64,000 bases of DNA from an uncultured Pseudomonadales bacterium (GTDB lineage: Bacteria > Pseudomonadota > Gammaproteobacteria > Pseudomonadales > Porticoccaceae). Positions 9,614-16,749 of the stretch are shown piece by piece; position 1 is the stretch's first letter, and every line of letters begins with the position of its first letter. The notes under the pieces were generated by a model. That model was not told the DNA's origin, ran no database searches, and worked only from the letters and a program-made list of their open reading frames with translations. The stretch spans positions 868,001 to 932,000 of the forward strand of contig CALSQH010000003.1 in assembly GCA_943788445.1 (NCBI GenBank), read 5' to 3'. The position numbers and the translations under genes were made by a program.

Positions 9614-9820
9614 TTAGACACGATTGAGAGGTTTCCTACCGGTCATCTGATACAAGGTATTCCAGTTTTGGATTTCAGGGATTGTCTTGTCGACATATCC
9701 CCTCATCAATTCGATCAATGTCTGGGTCCTATTCATATTTTTAAAATCACAAGATTCATCAAATACCTCTATCAACTCGTCAGGGACTCTAAAGTTAATT
9801 AACGTTCTATCACTACTCAT
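9614..9820 (-). CDS. Ribbon-helix-helix (CopG/Arc-like) DNA-binding protein
   Basis: The 68-residue protein begins MSSDRTLINFRVPDELIEVFDESC. The short N-terminal strand (LINFRVP) followed by two helices (DELIEVFDESCDF and NRTQTLIELMRGYVD) is the ribbon-helix-helix layout, where the paired strands read the DNA major groove. Such proteins act as autorepressors, antitoxins or plasmid copy regulators. Here it is a candidate for binding the CGGACA/TGTCCG operators of the element, but no evidence links them directly. It heads a minus-strand gene group. Confidence 0.65.
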   Translation of the reverse strand: MSSDRTLINFRVPDELIEVFDESCDFKNMNRTQTLIELMRGYVDKTIPEIQNWNTLYQMTGRKPLNRV

Positions 9821-10124
9821 ACTTATTACTCCTGCTACCTTTCTGTTTGTTTCTATACCTATCTATCATATTTCTTTAACACAGGACTAAAACCAAGAAC
9901 CCAATCTCGGATTAACCCATCGTGTGTTAAAGGTCATTTATGACGACAATAGATGTGTATATCTTTACCATTTATTTATATGACAAAGTGTTTATAAGAC
10001 GGACCTTTCAAATATTAAGAAGTGTCCTTGTTGTCTTAACGTATCGGAATAGGGGACGATGTGAACCTGCCATACTTTGACGGACACTTTTAATAGGCAA
10101 TAATATTGCCTAAGGGGTATCCAA

Positions 10125-10436
10125 ATGACTGGAACCAAAAGGACGAGAAAGACCTACCCAAAAGCGTTTAAATTAGAGGCCGTGCGCTTAATGGAAAAAT
10201 CTAACCGACCCTCGGTGGAGATTGCTACAGAGCTCGGCATTAAGCGAAATCAGCTCTATAAATGGAAGGAACAGTTGGAGAACAAAGGAGAAGATGCGTT
10301 GACGAGCAAGCTAGGAAGGCCGCTCAAGAAAGATCAAAGTGAAGTAGCCACATTGCGTCAAGAGAATGAGCGCCTTCGTGAAGAGGTCGAGATTCTAAAA
10401 AAGGCCGCGGTGTACTTTGCAAAGGAGCTCAAGTGA
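10125..10436 (+). CDS. IS3-family transposase OrfA
   Basis: The 103-residue protein has an N-terminal helix-turn-helix (RKTYPKAFKLEAVRLMEKSN, then SVEIATELGIKRNQLYKWKEQL) that binds the IS ends. A leucine zipper follows (EVATLRQENERLREEVEILKKA). It ends at TGA 10434-10436 and overlaps orfB. The A-AAA-AAG heptamer at 10397-10403, in the OrfA phase, would let ribosomes slip by -1 to make the OrfAB transposase, as known for this family. Confidence 0.93.
   Translation: MTGTKRTRKTYPKAFKLEAVRLMEKSNRPSVEIATELGIKRNQLYKWKEQLENKGEDALTSKLGRPLKKDQSEVATLRQENERLREEVEILKKAAVYFAKELK
10397..10403 (+). other. Candidate -1 ribosomal frameshift site in the IS3 element
   Basis: The heptamer A AAA AAG is in phase with the orfA codons CTA AAA AAG. 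The -1 frame stays open from here through the orfA stop into orfB. This is the usual way IS3-family elements make OrfAB. Confidence 0.7.
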
Positions 10437-11296
10437 AGTACGCCTTTATCCATTCAGAGCGAAAGCACCATTACGTTAGACGGCTTTGTTCAGCGTTAAA
10501 CGTGTCAGCCAGTGGTTACTACGATTGGATCGGCCGGCCACCGAGTGAGACGCAAAAAACCAATCAGCGCTTAGTGACAAAAATTCGCTGTTACCACGAA
10601 GCCAGCCGTCAAACCTATGGGTCTCCGCGCATTCAGAGAGATCTGCTGGCCAGTGGTGAATCTGTAAGCCGACAGCGTGTAGCTAGGCTGATGCGGGCCG
10701 AGCAGATTCAATCCAAAATGGCGAAGCGGTTTGTCGTTACGACCAACTCAAAGAGCACAACAGCCCCGGCTCCAGATCGCTTGCAGAGACGCTTTAAAAC
10801 CGAGCTCAAGAATGAAGCCTGGGTGTCTGATACAACCTTTATTCGAACACGTCAGGGCTGGCTTTATCTCGCGGTATTAATGGACCTTTATTCGCGTCAA
10901 ATCATTGGCTGGGCCATGTCTAGCCGCAATGACTCAATCTTAGTAGCTGATGCCCTAACGATGGCGATATGGCGTAGAGGTAAGCTTGAGGGCGTGATCG
11001 TACATTCAGATCAAGGCAGTACTTATGCATCAGGCAGTTACCGAAAGTTACTGCAACAAAACGACTTGCTTTGCAGTATGAGCCGTAAAGGCGAATGCCA
11101 TGATAATGCTGTCGCGGAAAGCTTCTTTGGATCGCTAAAAACCGAGTTGGTGGATGATGAAGACTATCGAACGAAAGACGAGGCTAAGCAAAGTATCTTT
11201 GAGTATATAGAGGTGTTTTATAATCGACAAAGACGACACTCTTATCTGGGCTACGTAAGCCCATTCGAGTATGAACGGGCACATGCCCATAATTAA
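10433..11296 (+). CDS. IS3-family transposase OrfB (integrase catalytic domain)
   Basis: This 287-residue DDE integrase-like protein has an HTH_21 region (IRCYHEASRQTYGSPRIQRD), the first Asp in WVSDTTFIRTRQGWLYLAVLMD, the second in IVHSDQGSTYAS, and the Glu in HDNAVAESFFGSLKTEL, followed by the typical YNRQRRHSYLGYVSPFEYE tail. The frame is complete. The first in-frame start is a GTG overlapping the orfA stop; functional enzyme is more likely made by frameshifting from orfA. Confidence 0.94.
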   Translation: MKYAFIHSERKHHYVRRLCSALNVSASGYYDWIGRPPSETQKTNQRLVTKIRCYHEASRQTYGSPRIQRDLLASGESVSRQRVARLMRAEQIQSKMAKRFVVTTNSKSTTAPAPDRLQRRFKTELKNEAWVSDTTFIRTRQGWLYLAVLMDLYSRQIIGWAMSSRNDSILVADALTMAIWRRGKLEGVIVHSDQGSTYASGSYRKLLQQNDLLCSMSRKGECHDNAVAESFFGSLKTELVDDEDYRTKDEAKQSIFEYIEVFYNRQRRHSYLGYVSPFEYERAHAHN

Positions 11297-11939
11297 ATCG
11301 TCCGAAAAACTATGGCAACCTCATTTTTAGAGATTAACTTATCTCCCTTGTTCTTCTTTCTCATGAAATCTGGGAACTGATTGTGTTCATCCCTTCCCTT
11401 TATCTTAGAAAAACGATCTAACACCAAGTCCAACAACTTCAATCCTTTGGGTTTGCCGTGTTTTAAATAAACATCCCTATAGATGATTAAGTCATCGTCT
11501 AGTTTTCGGTATTTGGGTTCTCCAAGAATAGGAAACTTCTTATGATTGAGTCTTAAGTTCTTAACTTTCTCACTTGGGGTCAATTTACGACCATGAATCT
11601 TGGTTAATCTATCATCCATTTCCTGTTCAAGTATCTCTTTTATCTGATTGATACTCTTGGTTATAGGTTGGGTCAATGGAATCTTAAGATTTAGGGAATC
11701 CGAGTGTTTCGATGAACCTTTCTCAACCTTGATATCTCCGAAAAGATAACTCTTATCCTTCCACCAAGAATCAAAGTTCTTATAAGAAGAAATATCTCCC
11801 CATTCAGAGTATCTCTGGTGGTCTTTCTTAGTCCATTTCAACTCGGTCTGACTCAGACAGACATATTCAAACCACAGTCTATAGAACTGTTTAAGTGATT
11901 TGGGATTGTCATATGTGTCGACCATTCAATAAGGATAAA

Positions 11940-11995
11940 CGGACACAACTCACGTGTCCATGTGTCCGATCTGGAAACCCCAATATTGAGATAAT
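11940..11995 (+). promoter_or_regulatory. Candidate operator-promoter, copy B
   Basis: Perfect 7-base inverted arms CGGACAC (11940-11946) and GTGTCCG (11962-11968), plus an extra GTGTCC at 11954, are followed 21 bases later by GATAAT (11990-11995). The layout matches copy A at 6028-6083. It sits between divergent genes (minus at 11925, plus at 12002/12068) and could control both. Confidence 0.55.
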
Positions 11996-12067
11996 AGGAC
12001 CATGAAAAATTCAACAACAAACCAATTAATTAAACCAATTAATACAAACCTCAATGGAGAGACCAAT

Positions 12068-12562
12068 ATGGAAACCACTATGAACAGACAAGAACTAATA
12101 AACGAATTAGACGACATACACACGAAATACCGACATCTCAATAACCAGATGTGTGATATCAAATCCCACTTAGCAGGGATGAAAGTTGACCCAAAGGTAT
12201 TAGAACAGATGTTCTTAAACCCCGAAGATATAGACAGAATATTTGAGGAGAACTCTATAGAACCAGACCCAATTGATGATGAAGATCATAGTTATCAACT
12301 CGATAACATCTATCAGACGAACCTATATTGTCAGGCAAAATTCCTCAAAAAGTTCCCAACAGTTCCAGAGATCATTTTCAAAAATGATAGTGAAAGTGTA
12401 TATGGTCAGATCAGTCATTCGTTCCAAGTCTTGAAAAGATCTATAGCAGACGAGAGGTGGGAAAAGACAGTCAACGAAATGTTTAGCATATACCTCCAGA
12501 GGTGTATGCCATCGACGATCAAGACGAACACTTCATCCAAGAGAGACATATCCAAGATTTGA
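12068..12562 (+). CDS. Unknown acidic protein, possibly frameshifted at its end
   Basis: I chose the ATG at 12068 because GGAGA stands nine bases before it. An earlier in-frame ATG at 12002 lies only a few bases after GATAAT and would be nearly leaderless. The product (about 164 residues) is acidic and helical (TMNRQELINELDDIHTKYR, NPEDIDRIFEENSIEPDP) with no known domain. Near 12490 the frame may slip. The sequence after MFSIYLQ turns basic and ends quickly, while the next frame offers a smooth acidic continuation (IPPEVYAIDDQDEHF). One missing base here would merge this gene with the next. Confidence 0.5.
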   Translation: METTMNRQELINELDDIHTKYRHLNNQMCDIKSHLAGMKVDPKVLEQMFLNPEDIDRIFEENSIEPDPIDDEDHSYQLDNIYQTNLYCQAKFLKKFPTVPEIIFKNDSESVYGQISHSFQVLKRSIADERWEKTVNEMFSIYLQRCMPSTIKTNTSSKRDISKI

Positions 12563-12693
12563 TCGATTCGAGTTATATAAAACCCGAACTCATATTAGAA
12601 GAAATGAGAAAAGATGTTGGAGAGAAAATCAACGAATGGATACAAACTCAATTTCCCGACTTCTATCTTGCTGGTGAAAAAAATGAGGGATAA
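12502..12693 (+). CDS. Unknown 63-residue frame, possibly the true C-terminus of the preceding gene
   Basis: The frame opens at GTG 12502 inside the preceding gene and reads YAIDDQDEHFIQERHIQDLI, then EKINEWIQTQFPDFYLAGE. It stays open upstream only to a TAG at 12484-12486. The composition matches the preceding protein (acidic, helical). No ribosome site precedes the GTG. I think this is either a translationally coupled small gene or, more likely, the displaced end of the upstream gene after a one-base loss. Confidence 0.35.
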   Translation: MYAIDDQDEHFIQERHIQDLIDSSYIKPELILEEMRKDVGEKINEWIQTQFPDFYLAGEKNEG

Positions 12694-13261
12694 ACCAGAC
12701 GGATGTTGGAACGAGATCGTTCTAGAGAAACCTCTGGAACATCCTCATTTCTTAAAAAGTAAATTATCTTATGGTGGAAGAAAGAAGTTTGATTTCGAGT
12801 CAATAATAAACATTCCTTCTTACATCAGTCGGTCAAATAATAACCCAACCAGTACTAATAATTGGACATCGTTCAGAGATAGGAATTGGGGTTGTCAATG
12901 GAATCCAAAGGACGAAACGATCAAGCAAAAGATCAAAGGAGAATCATTAGTCAGTGAGTTCTGGACCACAGATGTACCGATTGGAATTTTATTGAAGTTG
13001 TTAATAAACGATCCAGATCTAAAGATGTCTGGTCATTCCAAGACATACCTAAAAAATGAGGATGGATTTGTCGATAAGAATTCATGGATAAAATATGAAT
13101 GGGACATCCTCAATCAATTCAACACAGATGGATTGATAGACCTACGATATGAACTTGGAAGGAAGTATGAAAAACATCAAATCCACGACCTATCCCTGAT
13201 TGAAAACACTCTGAAAAAGAGAGAAGAAGAGCAGCTTAATACCTTAGAAGACTTCTTTTGA
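12683..13261 (+). CDS. Unknown protein with a possible DUF1281/Api92-like motif
   Basis: I prefer the ATG at 12683, which overlaps the preceding frame by eleven bases (192 residues); an upstream ATG at 12614 would add 23 residues that read like out-of-frame sequence. The middle reads WTSFRDRNWGCQWNPKDE and later SEFWTTDVPIGILLKLLIND. This recalls the W..xNWGTKW...F.TAWxPP pattern of DUF1281/Api92-like ferredoxin-fold proteins found on mobile elements. The match is from memory and partial. It lies directly upstream of the recombinase, in the same direction. No enzymatic residues stand out. Confidence 0.45.
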   Translation: MRDKPDGCWNEIVLEKPLEHPHFLKSKLSYGGRKKFDFESIINIPSYISRSNNNPTSTNNWTSFRDRNWGCQWNPKDETIKQKIKGESLVSEFWTTDVPIGILLKLLINDPDLKMSGHSKTYLKNEDGFVDKNSWIKYEWDILNQFNTDGLIDLRYELGRKYEKHQIHDLSLIENTLKKREEEQLNTLEDFF

Positions 13262-13305
13262 AATCCGTTGTCTTGAGGAGTTATTGAGGGGAAGGTGGGG
13301 ATATT

Positions 13306-14992
13306 ATGAGTAAATCAAAAGACATATTACACATCTACACGAGGGTTTCGACCGACCATCAAATGAATGATGGAACCTCTCTCGACTCCCAATTAAAGTT
13401 TGGGAAACAGAAAGCAAAGTCTTTGGGAATGGAGTTTGAACACCATGATGAAAGATCAGCAAGTTCAAGCAAAGATCATCTAGACAACCGACCAGTCATC
13501 AGAGAACTTCTTGCGAGAATATCGGAAGGAGAGATCAAACACATATACATCTATTCACTAGACAGATTGTCTAGGAATACGACTACATCAACCTTTATTA
13601 GAGAAACCCTAAGAAAGAATGGATGTACCTTATACACCAACACCAATGAAACGAACCTAGAATCACACGAACAAAACCTGTTGTTTGGAATCATCTCCGA
13701 GATATCTCAATATGAAAATATGTTGAGAAAGGAGAGGTTAAATCATGGCAAGAGAGTCAAAGCAAGACAGGGATATTGGATGGGTGGACCAACACCTTTC
13801 GGATATAAGAAAAGTACAAGGAACAAACTCATATTAGATAAAGAACAGTCCGAGTGGGTGGAAAGAATATTCAGATGGTATTCAGAAGGAATTGTCTCCC
13901 ATGAGGATAAAAAGGAAGTTAGACGGGAACGTATTAACAAAAAGAGGTAGTCCTATTTGGTCCGACGGGAGTGTTAATGCAATTCTAAGAAATACCCATC
14001 CGAATGGAACGTATACTTACTATGAGAAAGAAATCGACTGTCCAAGAATAGTCGATCAAGAGACATGGGATAAGGTTCAGTCAAAGTTAGCAAATAAGAA
14101 ACGAATGCAAAGAGGAAGACAGATCAAGATATACGATTACCCTCTGAGAGAAATAATGTTTTGTGATCATTGTGGGACACAAATGGGAGGAAGAAGTCAT
14201 AGTCTTAAAAGTGGTCTTAAAAGAACAAGGTACCTATGTGTCCATCATAATAAGAAATACAAAGAATCAAGTGTTCAAGGAGATTGGAAGAGAAATAAGT
14301 ATTGTGAGAACAACTCCAGTCTAGAATCAGGTCCAACAGAAGACACGATATGGACAACTCTTTTAGAGGTATTAAGACTTTCACACCAAGAAAGAGAGAT
14401 CTTCAAAAAATCATTACTTAAACAAAAGAAGATATCAGATAAATCGAGAAAGAAAGAGATTGATATAGCAAAAGGACAGATTGCAAAGACCAATGAAACA
14501 ATTTGTCTCCTTGAAGAGAGAATTGTCGAGAAACAGATTGAGAAGATATCATCGAGAGAAAAAGCGAAATCGATACAGTCTTTCATCGACCAACTTCAAG
14601 CAAAGATAGATGAAGAATCAAGTCGATTGATAGTATTAGAGAATGACTTATCAAACCTTGAGAACAGCAACTTATGGATTGACTGGGTTAATGACTATGA
14701 ATGTAATATTGATAAATTAACCAATCTACCCAGAGACAAGAGAATTGAGGAAGTTAAGAAGTACATCAAAAGAATAGATGTCACGTTTAACAAAGAGACA
14801 CGAAATCATAGATTAGAACTACACTTTAGATTGCCACTCATAGGAGACAGTCTTAAGTGGAAGGATAAGCAAAAGAACAAAGGTTATTCTATTTCAAAAG
14901 GTAACACCGAAAAGGTGGTATATTTGGAACGAGGAGAACACGTGACGAGAGAAACACAGGGTTTGGACAAGGAATCCCAAATTGTCTTATAA
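13306..14992 (+). pseudogene. Large serine recombinase (integrase), one-base frameshift
   Basis: The N-terminal resolvase domain is clear: IYTRVSTDHQ with the catalytic serine near residue 14, GTSLDSQ, and the IYSLDRLSRN motif near residue 85. Next come the Recombinase domain (PFGYKKSTRNKLILDKEQSE, WSDGSVNAILRNTHPNGTY), a zinc ribbon (CDHCG...YLCVHH) and a long coiled coil near the end. This is the phiC31/Bxb1-type layout. The frame breaks near 13891: GAA GGA is followed by one extra A before TTG TCT CCC ATG. Removing it gives 561 continuous residues. It may be a real inactivating mutation or a read error. A good ribosome site (GGGGAAGG) precedes the ATG. The stop codon lies inside the attR arm, as is usual when int abuts attP. 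Confidence 0.85.
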
Positions 14993-15015
14993 ATTTAGTC
15001 CGTTACAGTGGAGTA
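14986..15015. other. Right attachment junction (attR): element arm plus core
   Basis: CTTATAAATTTA (14986-14997) is the exact reverse complement of the left arm at 5702-5713. The core ACAGTGGAGTA (15005-15015) repeats the end of glmS. After the core the host sequence begins GTCTTAACCC. Before insertion glmS would have ended GTG GAG TAG. Confidence 0.75.
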
Positions 15016-15065
15016 GTCTTAACCCTATATAAAAAGTAAAATTTATTTTCTGATGCTGAGGTTAC

Positions 15066-15359
15066 ATGATGAATAAATTCACTCCCATCTTTTGGGTATT
15101 AATTTTGTTTCTTTCCATCTCAGGATGCGCAAAGCCTGAGCAAGCCGAAATAGGGTTTTGGAAGAGCGAAGACTGTAAAAAAATTAGTGAGGCAGCAGGA
15201 TTTTTCTTATACACGTCTGGTGAATTATTAAAAACCGCAGACAAAGAAAGACAAGCAGGAAACGAGAAAAATTCCGAAAAAACATATGCAGCAGCAATGT
15301 TTTTTTCAGAGTTGTCTGAGAATTCGGCAAAGAATTTTGAGGTATTCTGCAAGAAATAA
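15066..15359 (+). CDS. Small predicted lipoprotein
   Basis: A 97-residue protein with a lipoprotein signal (MMNKFTPIFWVLILFLSISGC, Cys at about residue 21) and a short acidic, helical mature part (residues about 30-97) with two further cysteines (EDCKKI and FCKK) that could pair in the periplasm. It is the first host gene after the integrated element; before insertion it stood about 60 bases downstream of glmS. No family recognised. There is no strong ribosome site (GAGGTTAC before ATG). Confidence 0.6.
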   Translation: MMNKFTPIFWVLILFLSISGCAKPEQAEIGFWKSEDCKKISEAAGFFLYTSGELLKTADKERQAGNEKNSEKTYAAAMFFSELSENSAKNFEVFCKK

Positions 15360-15599
15360 TAACAAATAAAAAACACCTTTATCTAAATCAACTCAATTAC
15401 TGTCGAGTCATTAAAAGGCATGATATTTACTTGGTGTTCTATAAAATTAATTAGCTGATTGCTTAGCAATATCAACTGACGGCACTAAGGTGGTTTTTCC
15501 TATGGACTCAAAAGAAATGCTGGGAAAAATTATCCATGCGTAAAATTTACTTTGCACTACAATTTATAAAGAAAAATTATTTTTAGGAAGGGGAAAATT

Positions 15600-15728
15600 A
15601 TGGATGGATTAGCAGCAGCAGGATTTGTGTTTGGGTTGATGGGCGTGGTCGCCTTTGTTAGGCTGGAAAAGCTGGTAAAAACCCTTAAAGAAAAAGGCGT
15701 TTTAGACGACGATTACAAAGACGAGTAA
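15600..15728 (+). CDS. Small membrane protein, 42 residues
   Basis: ATG at 15600 follows AGGAAGGGGAAA, a strong ribosome site. The product is MDGLAAAGFVFGLMGVVAFV, one membrane helix, followed by a charged tail rich in Lys and Asp (VKTLKEKGVLDDDYKDE). Similar tiny single-span proteins are conserved in marine Gammaproteobacteria, but their role is unknown to me. It ends five bases before the end of the convergent hexR gene. Confidence 0.65.
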   Translation: MDGLAAAGFVFGLMGVVAFVRLEKLVKTLKEKGVLDDDYKDE

Positions 15729-15733
15729 ACAAT

Positions 15734-16582
15734 TTAATCACTCCGAAGTGATGCCAAGCCGGCCTGTAGCTGTTGCAAATGTGCGTCTAGCTGCGGGCCT
15801 TTCTTTTGCGCTACGCCAATCGCCAACACATCGAGAACCGCAAGATGGGCGATTCTTGAGGATAGTGGCGTATAGATTTGAATATCTTCTTTGGCGTTTA
15901 CTTCAATAGCGATATTAGCTTTTTTGGCAATCGGCGAATTGCTCGGTGCCAGACCAATAACAATACCCCCCGCTTTCTTAACGAGCTCCATAGAATCCAA
16001 TAACGCCTTGGTGCGACCTGACTGTGAGATCGCCACGACCACATCGCCGGCGTGCAATGACGTTGCCGACATATTTTGTAAATGCGGATCTGAATAGGCT
16101 GCCGAGGTAATCTGTAACCTAAAGAATTTATGCTGGGCATCAAAGGCGACGGCAGCAGAGGCTCCAAAGCCATAAAATTCAACTCGCTGTGCATTGCAGA
16201 TGGCCGCTACAGCGGCTTCCAACTTCTCAAGCATCAGGCTGTCGCGAACTTTCAGTAAAGTATCTACGGTTGAGTCGAATACCTTGTGAGTATATTCACG
16301 GGTTGAATCTGTATCTGTCACCGCAATCTGACCATAGCTGGGGCTCGAGGCCAGTTGCTGTGCCAGTGCCAGTTTAAAATCTTGGAAACCATGACAGCCA
16401 ACAGCCCGGCAAAAACGTACTACCGTGGGTTCGCTGACACCGGCCTGTTTAGCCAGATCGACAATCCGCATGCGGATAACACCAAGAGGTTCTTTAAGGA
16501 CAAATTCAGCGACTTTGCGTTCAGATTTACGTAGATTAATCAGGGTGTCGCTAATAGTTTGTGTCAGTTGAGCAGGTTTCAT
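15734..16582 (-). CDS. hexR: RpiR-family transcriptional regulator HexR
   Basis: HexR represses sugar catabolism genes (zwf, edd, eda, gap) and responds to 2-keto-3-deoxy-6-phosphogluconate. The 282-residue protein has the RpiR helix-turn-helix (RMRIVDLAKQAGVSEPTVVR, then FCRAVGCHGFQDFK at about residues 40-70) and a C-terminal SIS sugar-phosphate domain (EFYGFGASAAVAFDAQHKFFRL, VVVAISQSGRTKALL, IYTPLSSRIAHLAVLDVLAI). Motif wording matches Pseudomonas HexR closely. Here it stands alone, divergent from uvrD, rather than beside zwf. A palindrome matching the HexR box lies just upstream, so it probably controls its own gene. Confidence 0.88.
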   Translation of the reverse strand: MKPAQLTQTISDTLINLRKSERKVAEFVLKEPLGVIRMRIVDLAKQAGVSEPTVVRFCRAVGCHGFQDFKLALAQQLASSPSYGQIAVTDTDSTREYTHKVFDSTVDTLLKVRDSLMLEKLEAAVAAICNAQRVEFYGFGASAAVAFDAQHKFFRLQITSAAYSDPHLQNMSATSLHAGDVVVAISQSGRTKALLDSMELVKKAGGIVIGLAPSNSPIAKKANIAIEVNAKEDIQIYTPLSSRIAHLAVLDVLAIGVAQKKGPQLDAHLQQLQAGLASLRSD

Positions 16583-16602
16583 AGGCGGGCCAAATTGGTT
16601 TA

Positions 16603-16617
16603 TGTAAAAAATTTACA
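16603..16617. promoter_or_regulatory. Candidate HexR binding site
   Basis: TGTAAAAAATTTACA is a 15-base palindrome matching the known HexR consensus TGTARTWWWATTACA in its outer bases. It lies 21 bases upstream of the hexR start. A second, weaker half-site (TGTAGTAAAA) is at 16643-16652. Confidence 0.55.
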
Positions 16618-16749
16618 AGAAAACCCCATTTAATGCCAGTTTTGTAGTAAAAAAATTTTCTCATTAAAATTACAAGCATAAAAATAAACTCGAGATAAAC
16701 ACTATTTTGCCCAACAACTGGTTGGGACATGTTGTTAGAATACGGCTCT

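Larger units (their letters stand above)
10062..11323 (+). mobile_element. IS3-family insertion sequence
   Basis: The imperfect terminal inverted repeats match well. The left end TGAACCTGCCATACTTTGAC and the right end, read on the minus strand, TGAGGTTGCCATAGTTTTTC share TTGCCATA/CTGCCATA, TTT and CGGAC just inside. Two overlapping genes, orfA and orfB, lie between them. No 3-base target duplication is seen (left flank ATG, right flank TTT). The element lies inside a minus-strand gene of the integrated element. Confidence 0.87.
9992..11925 (-). pseudogene. Unknown gene split by the IS3-family element
   Basis: The N-terminal 200 codons lie at 11925-11324 and the last 22 at 10061-9992. If the IS3 element (10062-11323) is removed without leaving any duplicated bases, the frame joins exactly: ...KLISKN then IVPYSDTLRQQGHFLIFERSVL and a TAA stop. 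The protein begins MVDTYDNPKSLKQFYRLWFEY, has a Trp-rich centre (YSEWGDISSYKNFDSWWKD, then LFGDI) and a basic C-terminal half. Proteins with a similar SWWK...LFG pattern occur as hypotheticals in mobile elements. No function is known to me. As it stands the last codons are replaced by IS sequence (EVAIVFRTI). It is divergent from the gene at 12068 across operator copy B. Confidence 0.55.
5693..15015 (+). mobile_element. Integrated element at the glmS 3' end, serine-recombinase type
   Basis: About 9.3 kb of AT-rich, AGA/AGG-rich DNA lies between two copies of ACAGTGGAGTA: 5693-5703, the last bases of glmS, and 15005-15015, just after a large serine recombinase gene. Cargo is mostly unknown proteins plus a HUH-like protein, an RHH protein and a lipoprotein. 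Two insertion sequences (IS256 and IS3 families, about 2.6 kb together) are later arrivals, so the original element was roughly 6.7 kb. No Tn7 genes, relaxase, conjugation or phage structural genes were seen. Large serine recombinases integrate at short-core att sites. That this recombinase inserted the element here is inference from position and repeats. The recombinase is now frameshifted. Confidence 0.82.

Noticed and set aside
5705..15004. Tn7-like transposon downstream of glmS
   Set aside because: No tnsABCDE-like genes or Tn7 ends. The crossover lies inside the last codons of glmS, not about 25 bases after it, and a serine recombinase with matching att repeats explains the insertion better.
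16620..16749. LexA box before uvrD
   Set aside because: No CTG-N10-CAG site. The nearby CCAAC/GTTGG palindrome does not fit LexA.
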